Notes under the pieces: generated by a model
Databases searched by the model: none
What the model saw: the letters and a program-made list of their open reading frames with translations, nothing else
What the model was told of the DNA's origin: nothing
NCBI GenBank assembly: GCA_946699065.1
Contig: CAMPDV010000152.1
Span: 62,001 to 126,000, forward strand
DNA length: 64,000 nt
Direction: 5' to 3'
Source of the DNA: Loxodes magnus
Taxonomy: Eukaryota; Ciliophora; Karyorelictea; Loxodida; Loxodidae
Shown here: one piece after another, positions 26,902 through 40,079 of the stretch
Layout: the number at the start of each line of letters is the position of its first letter
How positions within the stretch are numbered: the first letter of the stretch is position 1
Program-made: the position numbers and the translations under genes

Positions 26902-27369
26902 TCAACAACAGAGTAAATACACTTTATGAAATATACATATATTGCTAATTTAAAATTTTATCTTATTTGCAAAAAGTTTGGTATGAGTAAATTTCTTGGT
27001 TATAAGATAATCTTAGCAAAAACTAATTTTGCACAATAATGTTTTTATCGTTTTTAATGCAATCGAATTAAAAAAGTTATTTTATTAATTGATATTTGCA
27101 CTCACAGTTCTCCTGTTATAAGCAATTGAATTTTCTCTGGCTATTTTCTTTTAGATTTTAATTTAAGGATAAATTTTTTTTAATATTTGCTAGCTTTTAT
27201 TTTATTTGGATTTATTCTCTATTTTTATGTTCTCATGAAGAAAAACTTCAGATTATTTTTATTTCAAAACCATTTTAATTATAGGGAATTTATTAAAAGT
27301 CTTCTGAGATATTTCGTATATCCTTTCTTTGTTTTTATATATCTATTTTATATTGATGCTTTCACTCAT
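26902..27369 (-). CDS. Possible small Lys/Asn/Gln-rich protein
   Basis: The frame runs from ATG 27369 (MSESINIKQIYKNKERIYE) to TGA 26902-26904, 155 residues. In the first 67 codons there are no TTA, CTA or TCA codons, so the codon-aligned opposite strand is free of standard stops. The same signature is seen opposite the kinase gene and members 4 and 5. The C-terminal third is less convincing. It lies head to head with the plus-strand candidate at 27422. Function is unknown. Confidence 0.35.
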
Positions 27370-27421
27370 TTTGTGGAAGAAGATTAGGTTTATCTAAGTA
27401 ATATAATTGCGTGTTTTGGAA

Positions 27422-29845
27422 ATGTTAATATTAGCCTTTGCAGAATTCTTGTAGTATGTATTGTATGAACTCTAAATGAAATAATAAGTATTGCCAACTC
27501 TTTTCTCACAAGCTTTTTAATAATCAAAGATAAAACCTTTGGATATTACTTATTTCTAACTCTTTCATAGCTACAGAGTTTTAATATTATTACCAGGCTT
27601 TTGTTATTAGAGGTTTTTAAAGCAAATCCTTCGATTTACATTTATACTTTTTCTAAATTATATATGGATCAGTTATAGTCCACATTATGCAGTTGGAACT
27701 CTTTAAGCAATAGAATTTAACTACATCGTTTAAAAGAATTTCTATGAGGATAAATTTGACTATCTTGATCTTAGTATTAAGCATTTGAAGCTGCTTTATT
27801 CATAGTAATGTTTTTATACCCCTGTTTCAGATCTAGAAATGTCTAATAGCATATTCTAAATAACTATATAAGAAAGAAGACAACTTTAGAAAAAAGAAAG
27901 GCAACTACAAATATTGATAAAGGTAGACTTGTAGTTTGTATTTAAGTCTCTTATTAAAATATAATAATTGACTAATTTTCTCTCTTCACTTGCTTAATAA
28001 TCAAATATAAGAAAATAGCGTTGCTAACTAGATATCAAAGATAGCATATTTAGCAGTAATGAAATATTTTACTATCTTATTATACAAGCAAGCTTAGCAA
28101 TATTAATCTAACTATATTTTAAATACCCTAAGATTAACACTTTTGTAGTAAAAGGTATATTTAATGGAAATACCATTACAATTAATATTTATTTTATCTT
28201 CGTATGCTTAACTAAACATAATTTAGATATATCCTCTTACTTTTAAATTTCAATCCAGTTTTATATATCTTCATCTTTATCGCTCTCTGTATAATATGAT
28301 TCTCTCTAGCTCGTTTATTTCATTAATAGATTTGATTTATTAATAAGATAAAAATATTTCAGAACCCTTATAATTTTCCTTTAGTGGTAAAAGTTAACTA
28401 ATTGATCGGCTATAAATAGAGACTCGTACTTCATTGGAATGATGGTTTATAGTGTTTCTAATTATTCTAGTTTCATTTCAATTTTTGAATGAGATTCCAT
28501 TAACCTATATAAAAGCTGTTTCCTTAGATCTTTTTATATATATAGTTTGGAGTAAGCTCTTAAAGGTAATAGTTTATCGATCTCAAAATAGATATAAATA
28601 GTTAGCTTATTGCTTTTAACTGTAGACATATTAAATAACTAGCCTTGATTATCTACAGATACTCACCTTCTTTTATTATTTCTTTTGATTGCAATTAATA
28701 TAAAGAAAGGTATAGCTATTTAGTTATTATTGTATTATTCAGAGTATTAAAAAGGAAAATGTGCTTAGTCTGTTAATAGTATTAAGTCAAAAGCCAGAGG
28801 ACTAATTTGGAACTTTAAATTAGTGCTTTTTAAAAGGAAGCTTAATTTAGCATAATGTCTTAAGTCTTTTCATTTTAGGAGCTTTTTATCTCTTGAACTG
28901 AAGGTAAATTATTTATATATTATAAAAAAAGCTTCTGGGTAATGAAAGTATGAAAGTGCTCCTAATACAAATATTTTCATTTTCTGGTATTTAGACATAA
29001 AAAAGGCAATTAAAAAGAGTAAGTTTTACCTTTTATCTATAAAAGTTCCTCTGAAAAAGGATGAATCTTAGGTAAACATTAATAAGCATATATGAGCAGA
29101 ATCAGGTATATTAAAGCTTATAGTTCTCTAATATATTTGCATACAAAAAATCTCAACTTAGATAACTTAAATCCTTCATTCCTATATTTAAAGGAAGAGA
29201 AATAATTTAAATATTACGCTTATAAAAAAGTGTAGATATCGAGTATGCATAGCAATATAAGCTTATATTGAAGACATTTTATAAATAAAATTATTTAAGT
29301 TAGGATTTCTTTCCGTTACAAAAATGAAGACTCTAATCTTATAGCTTTTAAAGATAATTTCTATCTTTTGTTATACCTATTTTATTAAAGATAGGCTTAT
29401 AAATAAACTGAGTCTTAAATTAATGTATTTTAAAATAAGCTTAAATGGCGTGATCAAACTAAAAATATTGTAAATCGTAATTTTTAAGTAAGTTAGGGAT
29501 TTTTTGTTTGGAAAGATGAATATGTAAAGACACTACGAAGTTAAAAGAATGCTTTATTAAGTATCAAGTAAAGAAAGATCCAAATTCATTGATCTATCCT
29601 TTAAAGAAGAATGTTATTTAACTACCTAGCGATAATTAAAAAGATTAAAGTTTGAGAGCATATATAGTTATTAAATGCTTTTCGATTTATAAAAAGAATT
29701 AACTAAGATCTAATCCTTCAAGCAGTAAGCAATTCTTCATAAAAGACTTCTTCAATCATATACAATAATAGCTATATATAATTATTCATCACTATTGGTT
29801 TATATTATCCCAATATAAAAATGCTTAATTGGTTATTTGATATGA
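27422..29845 (+). CDS. Possible large membrane-associated protein, ends uncertain
   Basis: The frame from ATG 27422 reads for about 800 codons, with few in-frame TGA, to TGA 29843-29845. Hydrophobic stretches near the start and middle could be membrane segments. They alternate with charged stretches (SDLEMSNSIFQITIQERRQ; HYEVKRMLYQVSSKERS). The frame continues past the chosen stop, so the 3' end is a guess, and tiny introns may have been missed. No domain is recognised. Support is composition only. Confidence 0.3.
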
Positions 29846-30663
29846 TAAAGTCTGCTCTCTTATCTGTTTAAACATACTTTATTCTCTTTTAAAATATTGG
29901 TCCTCAAGTACTTTTATTAGCAATATGATAAAATTTTATAAAACCTCCATATTTATATTTAAGCATTAGACTTATCTTCGAGATCTTTAATAAACTAACT
30001 ATAAAATAGATGAGATAATACAGCTTTAAATTTACAGTCAATCCTATATATTTTCTTTAAAACAATAAGGAAGTTTTTCTGGCCAGTCAAATTGATCTTC
30101 TCATTAATAAAACTTGCTTCATACCATTGATACAACTTACTCATTTCTATCACCTAAGATTTTAGAAAACATAACCAAGATAAAATTTTAATTTTTGCCT
30201 AATAAAATTAGAGACATTTTACCTTAGCATTAAAAAGAAGATAAAATCTAGACATAGTGAATTAAATCTATAATATGAACTTATTAATTATACATTCAAT
30301 ATGAAACATTTTAAATAGGTTAAGAGAAAATAGATTAAACTAAGCTTAATTTAATTTCTTGGCTTCTTCATAATGGAATATCATATAAATTTAACTTTGA
30401 AAGCTTTTTTTGAGTTATATTCTTAATGATTTGCTAAATCATTAATTAAAGCTAGCTTCTTGGTATTTTACCTCTTATATGATATGTTAAATATTTGATA
30501 ACTGAATGCTTTGAGTTATAGTCATTTGCTAAACTCAAAAGTCATATTATTCTAATTCTTTATTATCTTAGCCTCTTAATAGTTTATAATTAATGAACTG
30601 ATTTAGATTTTAAAAGTAGATCTAATAAACAAATTAATTAGAGAACTTTTAAACAATTATTGG
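29846..30663. other. Intergenic, downstream of member 4
   Basis: No gene is assigned. The plus frame of the candidate at 27422 can be read to a TGA at 30128-30130. The remainder is AT-rich without visible structure. Confidence 0.35.
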
Positions 30664-33600
30664 TCACTTATTTCCCATACTTTTCAGTTTGCTAATTATA
30701 TGGCTGCCGAAGTTGTAAATCCTTTGTTTTACTTCCTAACTAAGCTACTCGTTTTCCATTATATTTTGCATCCTATCTCCTGTTATAAGCTAATGAGATA
30801 TTCCATCATTATCTCTCTAAAATATTAGACTAACTTACATTCTATTCCGTTAAATGGCACCAGTTCATTATATCTTATCTAATAGAACATACTTCGCTTT
30901 GCTCTCTTCCAACTGCTAAAAAACGCAGGAGAATTTGTTGTTGTATAATGCTGCCAAAAGTTAGTAAATTGCTTACATTAGCCTTTTCGGTAAACTTCAG
31001 CTTGCACCTTTAAGGGTTCACACATAATATATTAACAAATTGCTTTGATATAATGAAAAATATGATCAGCATGATTTGTATTTGCCTATATCATTAAAAC
31101 TTACTTTTTTTCTGTTTCAGAGCTTTAGTTCCACTTCTAAATTCTATTTTACTCGTAACATGACAAGTTATTCAATTTTCTGCAATTATCTACATTCAGG
31201 AAATATTTTGCCAGTCAATTCTTTTATTTCTCTGGAAGTTTCTGAAATTTGATTTGCAGTTTTGAGACTCACTCGTTAAAAATTTGCTGAAAGTATTTGC
31301 ACTGCATTTCATGGTCTTAGCGATCCTATTCTTTCTATAATTCCGCTTCGTTTAGCAGTAAGTACCTAAAATCAACCATTTTATCGTAAAAAAGTGTTTT
31401 TATTGTCGCTTTTGAGTACTTCAATAGCCATTTTTAGAAATTTTTCGAATTTCATTCTAAAATCAATTTCAAGGATATTTTGCTTTCATCCTGATTGCTT
31501 CAATGGCTTTCTTAATTTTTTTTTTCCTCATCCATTTTCTTTTTAATTCTTATCAACTACTATCTTTATCAATCAATAGACTAATCTTATTTAATTTATA
31601 TTAAACTTTCTGATTTTTCTCCTTATTATTCATCTGACTTATTTTCTAAGCACTCTATCTGACTAGTGTCTAAAACTATTTCAACTGATTTATTATTTTC
31701 ATGTCCCTTTGATTGTTTTTAAGTTAGATTTCTTCTTAGAACACTAGAGGCTTTATTTCGAAATTTTTCTATGTTTTTATCTGTTTTTTTGGCGATTTGT
31801 TCTAATAGCTAATCTTCCTTAGTAGCTACTTACTTTTCTTTATTTTTATTAATTACTTAATTAGCCTCCTCGCTGTATTTTCGTATGTTTAATTCGCTAG
31901 TTGAGCTCTATATCTCTTCTGAGCTGTTTTTTTATTCTTTATTATTAGCTTAGTATTTATACTTGATGCTTTATGGTATTTTAATAGCATTTTTATTTAA
32001 TGCTTTTAGCTCTTGCTGATGCTTTATATTATTTGAAGCAGGAATCTCTGGAATGTGGTCTTGCAAGGTCTAATTTAAATTCTTTATTTGGTTATTTCTA
32101 GGAAGTTTGTGCTGCTATTCTATTTTCTCTATTGTATTGTTTGCTCTTATTTTGCTTTTTAATATCTTGGATTATACTTTATTCTAGCCTTCCTCATTAT
32201 TATTTTACATCTTATACTTAATGATTTAGATATTGCTTTGATCCTATCTTAAAGGAGGTTACTTTTAGTTATTATTCTATTTGTTATTGAGATTTAGGGA
32301 AGTATTTCCTGGATCTTCTACATTTCCAAATTTTTGTGATTTAGATCTTTTTCTTGTAATAGGTTTTAAAGTCTGTTTTATTCTTGGCATTTATTGGGCT
32401 TGATATTTAATAAGATTTTGATTAGTAATCTAGCTCTCATTCAACTATTCGCTTCATCTTTTTTTGGGTATATTTTATTAGGTCTAATTACTGTTAATTT
32501 AGTTCTAAGGAGATTTTTCTTTTGTTTGCTGTATTTCGCTTTTGTTCAAAAGTTCCTTTTTCGCTATTTTTTTCCGTGTAGCACCTTCTACCAATGTTTG
32601 CTACTAAGATAAATCTGATTCAAGCCCTGATATGCCAACTTAATTTTCTTAATTATTCACCAAGTATTAATATTGGCTATTCTAAGGACTTGGATCTTTC
32701 TCAGCTTTAATTTAAACTTGTAATTGATTTTTGCATACAGAGTTCCCAGTTGTATCCGTAATTTCTATATAAAGAAAGTCAGGAGTTAAGGATCGTCTTT
32801 TAACGAACAACTTGTTATCTATTCTCAGGTTTTAATTTAAGATAACTTCGTTAGAATCTGGACTATAGCGGCTATGCTCGTAATTTTATATGCTCTTTCT
32901 TTCTTTTTTCTTCTATAAAACTTCATCCTAGACATTTGAAGCTTTTTAAGCCTTTTTAAAAGCTTAATGATCGATTATTTAATTTTCTTAGATTTATTCT
33001 TGAGATGGTTAGATACTTATTTTAGAGATAACCCAATTTTTTTCTTATCCATTTGAAGAAGGACTTATCGACTCCTTCAAAAACATTCCGTTTTACTTCA
33101 TAAGCTTTAAATTTTACTTAGACTATGAATTCATTAGTTTGCTTCTCTGCTATGCATTTATACTGTTTTTCATGCTCTAAGTGCTTGGTGTTAGTAACGG
33201 CAGCTGAACATGAGTTCTGTGCTTTTCTAAATTTGTATTGTTAAGTGCTTCAATCTGTAATTATAGCATTTATTTCTTAGAGTTGAACTCTGCTGATGAA
33301 TATAATTAATTTGTAAAATTGTTTGAAAATCTCTTCTTGGAATCTTTGTCTTTTTCAGTTAGAGAAGGAATCTGAAAGCTTTAGTCAAGCTTAATCTAGC
33401 TTTGTATTATATTAGGATTGATATCATAGCTTTAATTCAGATCCACTTGCTTATCATATCTGGCTTTAGTATTGAAAGCTTGCTTTTTAAAACTATTGTT
33501 TTTAGTGGAGTAGCATTTAGTTCCTAACCCTGTAAAGCTACTCTACGATGCATCGCTTTAGCTATCATTCAGCTATTGTAACTTAATCTAAGGCTTGGAA

Positions 33601-33680
33601 GATAGCTTCTTTTACATGGCTCTTTGCTTTGTAAATACATCAGGTTTAAACTTAGTTTGACTCTAGCTGTTTTCTTTCAT
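30664..33680 (-). CDS. RasGAP-like family protein, member 4 (complete)
   Basis: Exons on the minus strand are 33680-31105, 31085-30839 and 30816-30664, giving 991 residues. Introns are 19 nt (31086-31104, GTAAG...TATAG) and 22 nt (30817-30838, GTAAG...TTTAG). The start MKENSQSQTKFKPDVFTKQ resembles members 2 and 5. The first 700 residues are Gln/Asn/Lys-rich and probably disordered. The conserved domain has KWLLKYSK (TGG, 31428-31430), FNEW (TGA), KNWLAKYF (TGA, 31215-31217), and in exon 2 SKQFVNILCVNPQ and NLLTFGSIIQ. The Asn in QFVN matches the Asn of the RasGAP FxNPA motif, but the Pro-Ala does not. The tail is RDNDGISHQLITGDRMQNI with the stop at the family position. Confidence 0.95.
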
Positions 33681-35340
33681 TTTTATACTTAATTTAATTT
33701 AGATTCTCTCTATGATATTAATAAATAAAGCATCTGGTAAAATAGTTATTTTCTTCCTTAAGCAAATAAAACGATAAATGTTTTCAAAAGGAAATTATTA
33801 AACCATATTTATATAAAATAGGTAGGTTATGAATGAATCCAAGCAACATTTAATGATTATTAATAGTGTTATCAAAATTTCTCTGGGTTCACTTAGAGAT
33901 TAAGAGAGAAAGAAAAATCATTCCTTGCTCAAATTTGTAAGCTAGAGAAGGTTTAAGGGCTAGAAGGGCTAAATTAGTGTATGGAGTCTTGGAAAACGAG
34001 ATTTCGACTTTTCCAAAGAGGTAATACCTGTATTTTTGATAATAACTATAGCATTTAGTTATTTCATCTAGATTGTACTCTCTTATTTTCTTACTTAATA
34101 GCTAAGAAATTAATGATTAGACTTGTAATTTTTTTTTCAACTCATATAAGCAAGGGTATTAATTATATATAACTAAGTAGCTTAAAAACTATCTATAAAG
34201 AAACTCTAAAAAGAGTAATTGCATGAAGTTATAAAATGCGGAATCTGTTATATAAAGAAATGCAGTCAAGCAATTCTTATTTTACTTGTATTTCATACTT
34301 GATATTTATTATATCCCTAGCATATAAAAAGATGCTATGTGGTATCATCTAAGCTTAATTTTATTATTAGATGATATATGAATCAGTATAGCTTGATATG
34401 TTTTATTCTATGTTTCCTTTATTTATTCTAAGCTGATAGATCAGATTGGAAAAATTAAAAAAATCATCTAACTATTTAGATTTGGAATAGATTGCAAAGG
34501 TAATAAAGAGCATTTGCTAAAATAAAATTTCCTTCTTCTATATTTTCGATTAAAAACTGAGTTAGTTAACTCAAAGGGGGAAAGTGATATAGAATCATTC
34601 TTTATTGTAATTATGTGAGAATTTTTGTTTAAGCATTTGATTTGAGTATGTATACTAAAGGTTAACAAGATAGTAAGATAATTTATTACTTATATGAGAT
34701 TATTAAATTTAAACATCGAATGACTATTAGACTAGGAGAGATAGATTGAATCTTAAATAATATAGTGATAGAACTTATTTCAGACTTATAGAGATTAGCA
34801 ATTTCTTTTCATTGATAAATCTATTTATTTAAGACAAACTCCATGAGAATTATAAATACTCTTGATTTAATTAATTATTAGATATGCATATTAGCTCTGA
34901 TTATTCATTCAATTAGATCTAAGTGGTATTTTGGTACTTTCTGTTTCTCTAAATTAAGTTAATTTTTGTGAAAGGAAGATGCTATAAAAATCCTGGTAGT
35001 TCTGCTAATAGAATGAATAACTCTTTATATGATGAATTGGAGCCCCACGTTATGTGTTTTGTTTCTCTTATCAATTTTTACTACATAAGGTTTAATAATC
35101 CCGAAACTAATTTTAAAGTTTTTCCCTATATTTATAAATAATTCCTTTCCCCCATTTAATAGTTCTAATCCTTATATTCTTATATTAGTTCTTAACTTCT
35201 TATTTATCTTTATTATGTTCTTCTATTTTTGCCTAATCTAATTTCCTATAATTGAAAGCTTTACTTATATAAAAGATTTAGAAATCAATTTTATATTCTT
35301 AAATAAATAGTTAAAAAGAAACTTTTACTTATATAAATGT
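33681..35340. other. Upstream region of member 4 with a probable coding patch
   Basis: Bases 33900-34020 are GC-richer and purine-rich (a possible exon, not framed). Bases 34398-34865 look coding on the plus strand, but two frames compete: one ends at TGA 34863-34865 (TSNDYQTRRDRLNLKQYS), the other reads LKTELVNSKGESDIESFF. No model is given. Confidence 0.35.
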
Positions 35341-38300
35341 ATAAGATCTATATGATAGCTATTTAATCCATTATATAATAGCTTTAATATAGTATATTTT
35401 TGAGTTTTACATTAAAGTATTATGAATTATGTAATTTTCTATTTAAACGTGTTTTTTTACTTTATGATACTATTTTCTTTTATGTGAGACTGATTAAAAG
35501 CGTGAAGTGAAATTGTTATGTATGATTTAATTATTTTATATCTGTATTATCTTCTTTTGATGTTTGTCTTTAGTTTCCTATCTTTCAAATCATAACGGAA
35601 TTACATCCTTTTGAGTAAAAATACTATGTTATTAGTTAATCTCATTCTAATTTACTAAATGATATATAATCAATGCTTTTAGGGTTCTAAAGCATTTTCA
35701 ACTTAATCTTTCTTTTTCTACTGGTTTTATTTTACCCTGCTAAACTAATTTAGTAATGAGGAATTACCTTTTAAACTTATATTGCTCGTTATTTGATCTA
35801 AGATTAAGTAAAAATTACTTGGTTAATCATTCGAATTAATGTTTATTTTAAGGATTAAGAAAATAAGTTATTTAAGCTAACTTCTTAATACATTTTTACA
35901 CTTGACACCTCACTATTGTGCTCTAAAGAAAATTATGAAGATTAGCTTAAAACTCGTTTTTACTAATTTAGCAACATTCCTTTTAATGACCAATTAATCC
36001 CATAATTTCTATCTCCAGCTTATTAAATTACTTTTCCCATGAAAGCCCTAGGTCTCATTTAATAATATAGAATAGTTATGGCAATAAGATTCTAGAATAT
36101 TAGTATATAGATAGATAATAATAGCTTCAATATCTAAAATGCGTTTGTTTAAATGTAGTCATATTATAACTTCACTCTTTATTCATACTATTTACACCTT
36201 TAACTTTAATAGTTAACTTAATATCTTCCTATTTTTCTTGGAAATCCCTCTATTTTTAAGTACGTTTGGAGTGGAATTAATAGCTTGATTTTCTGGTTTA
36301 GATAGCAATTTAGAAGAAGCTCATGGATACTAAGTTTGGTATGTTTCCTGCAAGAACGAGAATTGTGAAAATTAAGAAATAAACTTCCTTTATGTGGAAT
36401 CTTTTAAATATGAGGAAAATATAGCGGAGACTAAAATTATCTAGTAATAGAAGTAAAGAAGAAAGATTCAGATAGAGGACTAAATGCTAAGTTATTACAC
36501 TTTTCTTCTTTCCTTCCTTTTCTTAATTTGAGAGCTAAACTATTTAAAAAATAACTACCTTAAAGTATATTTAAAGATAATTAAAATAATATAGCTTATT
36601 CAGCCGCTTTATCTTGAGAAGCTAAATATAGATTTGAAAATAGTAGTAATACCTTTTATTAAATTATTATATTAAAAAAATGTATTAAATGGTTTCCTTA
36701 CTACAACATATTAACGTAACTTCAATTCTATAGAGATTTTAGACTTAACAAAGAAAATATATAATATTTCTTTATCTAAATGGCCTTTTTTTTCTTCCAT
36801 ATATCTACTTCATATCAGTATCTGTTTTCTTTTACATATAGCATAATAACGTTTTTCTTATATATATTGTGATGAATATTAAACTATATAAAGATTATTG
36901 ACTATATGTTACATTAGCATATTAAAGAATCAAAAAGCTTATAACACTAAAATAGAATAGACTTGATAGATATCGCTAAAATCATTATTAGCTTTACTTC
37001 CAAATTTCTTGATAATCATAATTTAAGAACCTAAGAAGTAATTACTCTACATTTTAGTTCATATTATTAAGTTATTTCCTTGCTTATCTCTATATAAGTG
37101 TAAGCTACAGTTGAATAATACCTATATTTAATACTTAAATCTGTAATAACTAGACATTTTATGAGCTAGTTAATAGATAATCCACTAAAGTTATCCAAAA
37201 TATAATAAAAGATAGGGGAATATAAACTATAAAGGGATTTTAATATTCTAAGTTAAGCAATCTTAGTAGCTTTATTTTACAACTTATTATTTAAAATTAA
37301 TTATGATACTTTATAAATAACTTATTTATAGAAGCTAAGATTCTTACTACTAATAGAGTTGTATGTTTGATAATAAAAAATAGAAGTATAAGTTAAGATA
37401 AAGAAAAATACATCAAATTATAATTCTATTTAGTTTAGTTCTTAATCGAGCTACCCTAAATATTATATTTCTATTATAATATTAAAGTTCTTTATTTATT
37501 ACAATCTTATTGACTCCTCAGTTAATATTGTCAGAATGCTTTCTAAAGTATAAGAAGATAACTTTCTTGATTATTTTACATTTTAGTTTAACTTTAAAAT
37601 TTTTTCTTTATTTTGGTATTTTTTATCTTTTAGTTACTGATTCCTTACAGTTGCTTTAAAATCCTTCTTTCAAAAGATTAAATATATTCCTTTTTTTTCT
37701 TTTAAATGAGTAAATTAAGCAAAAACATAAAATTTCTAAGTTTTATATAAGAAATTCATTATCACTTCTCTATTTATCCTTTAAAATCTTATAAACAGAA
37801 TTGACTTTATTTCAGTTGTCCCTTCTCAAGTTACTTCTTTATTCTGTTTTCTATCCTTTTAATCTCCATATTCAGTTTAATTTTTTATCAATTAATTGGT
37901 TATACGCTTGTTTTAATTTTCTAAATCTCATAGCTCTTTGTTAAGGAATAAAAAGAGAGTAAGCATTTTCCTAATAATGAAATGTTTTAAGTAGCTAGCA
38001 AAGTCATAAAGAGGAATTAATAGAATTTAGCCTTTAAAATAATAAAAACTATTAGACTTACTTAGATTGTTTGAAGCTTTTATATCCTTTTCTACATTTT
38101 AGTTCCTCTATTTCTATCATTCTAACTAAAATCCTAACTAATCTTATTAAGATAAAATGGATATGTCAATCTATTAAAATATAGCAATTAGTTAAAATAT
38201 TTGGTATTCATGAGGAATTTTCAACTCTATTCCCACCAATCTTAACTTTCTGGAGGATAAATAATAATGCTTAATGTATTTATTCATTTTCTTGCAAATT

Positions 38301-39880
38301 TTTGATGAGTAACTTCATTTAGTCTATATTTCTTTCCTTTTTTCCTTTAGTTTATTACTAAGTTATTGCAGTAGAATTACTCAATATTATTCCTGATGCT
38401 TCTTTTATAGTATTCTTTTATTTTTGCTACTTTTTTTGGTTTTTTCAGTATTTATTGCATGCAATAAACTTTAATATCCTTTGCTTAGGTTTCTTGTTGA
38501 TTTGTATTAATAGTATTGCTTCTTCTTCTGTATCCAATTTAGCATCTGAAAATGTTCAGTTTGCATTGCTCTCTCAAATATTATAATCTTATATAAATAT
38601 CCAAAACTAATAAAAAGCCTAGAGATAGAAGAAAAGCATAAAATGATTGAATTAAAAAGGAATGATAAAAGTAAATACTCTTAGATATTTTATATAAGAG
38701 AGACTATTTAAATGATTTTATCAGTATTTAATAATTACTATGCATTTATATTAAATGTATATCTTTACTAGGAATGCATAAGCATAAACCTCTATAAATT
38801 AAAATTGCATTAGTTAATTCTAGATAAAACTTCTATGGAATGGAAGTATAAAAACAAAGAGACAAATGACTGATCTATTTTTTATATTAAATAAACTAGA
38901 TGACTAATGATATGCTTAATATATTTTAATATAAGTTAGTATAATTTAAGTGATTTAGGAAGTGAAAAATATAAAACCTTTAGTATTTTTCTTAATTCTA
39001 ATTAATTTGATCATAGACTTTATAAAATGGCTTTAATTGTAGATTAAGTTTGAGATGCAAAAGAGTTAATTATAAAATTGTAGGAAGTAACAAAACCATT
39101 ATGTATTTTTATTGCTTGTATCAATATGACAAGAGGGGATATAGCATAAGATTTTATATTACATTAAATAGGTTAATGAGAGTGAAGTTTGATAAATAAT
39201 TAGCTATGATTATCATATTAAGTCCCTATATAAATTAGATTTAGACATAGAATTATCAAAACTTACTAAGAATGAAATAGTAAGGATAAATGATTTCACT
39301 TAATTAAAGATTTTAAATACATTAGTCATAAGCTACTGATGATAAGTATTAACATAGAGATTATTAATTATATAAAACTACTTATATCTTAATACGATCT
39401 ACATATAAAGAAAATATATTAGGATATATTTCTGCAAATCTTCAATAATTTATATACCAAATCTTATAAGCATGAAAAGGAAGGATAATGATCTTACAAC
39501 TTGAAGCATTTCTAAAAAATATCTAGTTAATTAGCATTTTAATTAGAGTCTAATTATATAAAGAAAAGATGATTCTTAAATACTATAACAAAAAATTTGA
39601 AATGTATTCAGTATTAAGATAAAATTTAAGTCAAAATTATAAAATTTGATTGAATTAAATAATCTTTATTTACCCTAGGATTAGTTATATTTCATATTTT
39701 CCAAATATTAAGTTCATAAATCGTTTAATAATAATATTTTTCTAAATAATTAATTCTTTATTTAGAAAAAGTTTTTTATTTTTGTAAATTTTATCAATAA
39801 ATAGGAAAGGAAGATAAACTAAGATATATCCTGATATAATAAACTGAGTGGTATATATTTAACTATATATACGTTTTTTT
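35340..39880. repeat. Left copy of a diverged tandem duplication
   Basis: Blocks here match 40080-44130 in the same order and orientation. Examples are 35400-35430 with 40100-40130, 36170-36300 with 40830-40960, 36300-36540 with 41220-41460, 38900-38970 with 43120-43190, and 39840-39870 with 44090-44120. The offset changes from about 4.7 to 4.9 to 4.25 kb, so indels have accumulated. Apart from the relic at 36285-36531 I see no gene I can frame here. Confidence 0.7.
36285..36531 (+). pseudogene. Truncated relic of the chagasin-like gene
   Basis: This corresponds to the second half of the gene at 40989-41456: GYQVWYVSCKNENCENQE against GYQVWYISCSNENCDSQE. A hydrophobic C-terminal tail and a TGA at 36529-36531 follow. 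The signal peptide and the first ~75 codons are missing. Upstream noncoding homology continues directly into the body, so about 245 bases were deleted. The part between the conserved core and the tail has changed from acidic to basic, which suggests loss of constraint. Confidence 0.75.
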
Positions 39881-40079
39881 ATTAAACTTGGCTTCTAAAT
39901 ATCTTTATTATATTTTTTTCGTCTATCGAACTTATTTCCTTATAATTAGTTTGCTTTAATTATATAGAAAATTTAAAAATCCATTATAATCTTAAGTTAA
40001 AGGGCTACTCAAAAAGGAGATATTTTTATAAAAGTATGAAGGCTACAAGATAAATGATTAGTCTACTATAAGTAAAAGA

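Noticed and set aside
27090-27150. Minus-strand similarity to the last exon of member 4 (CTTATAACAGGAGA)
   Set aside because: The match is short, does not extend to either side, and falls inside another candidate frame. Chance is likely in this composition.
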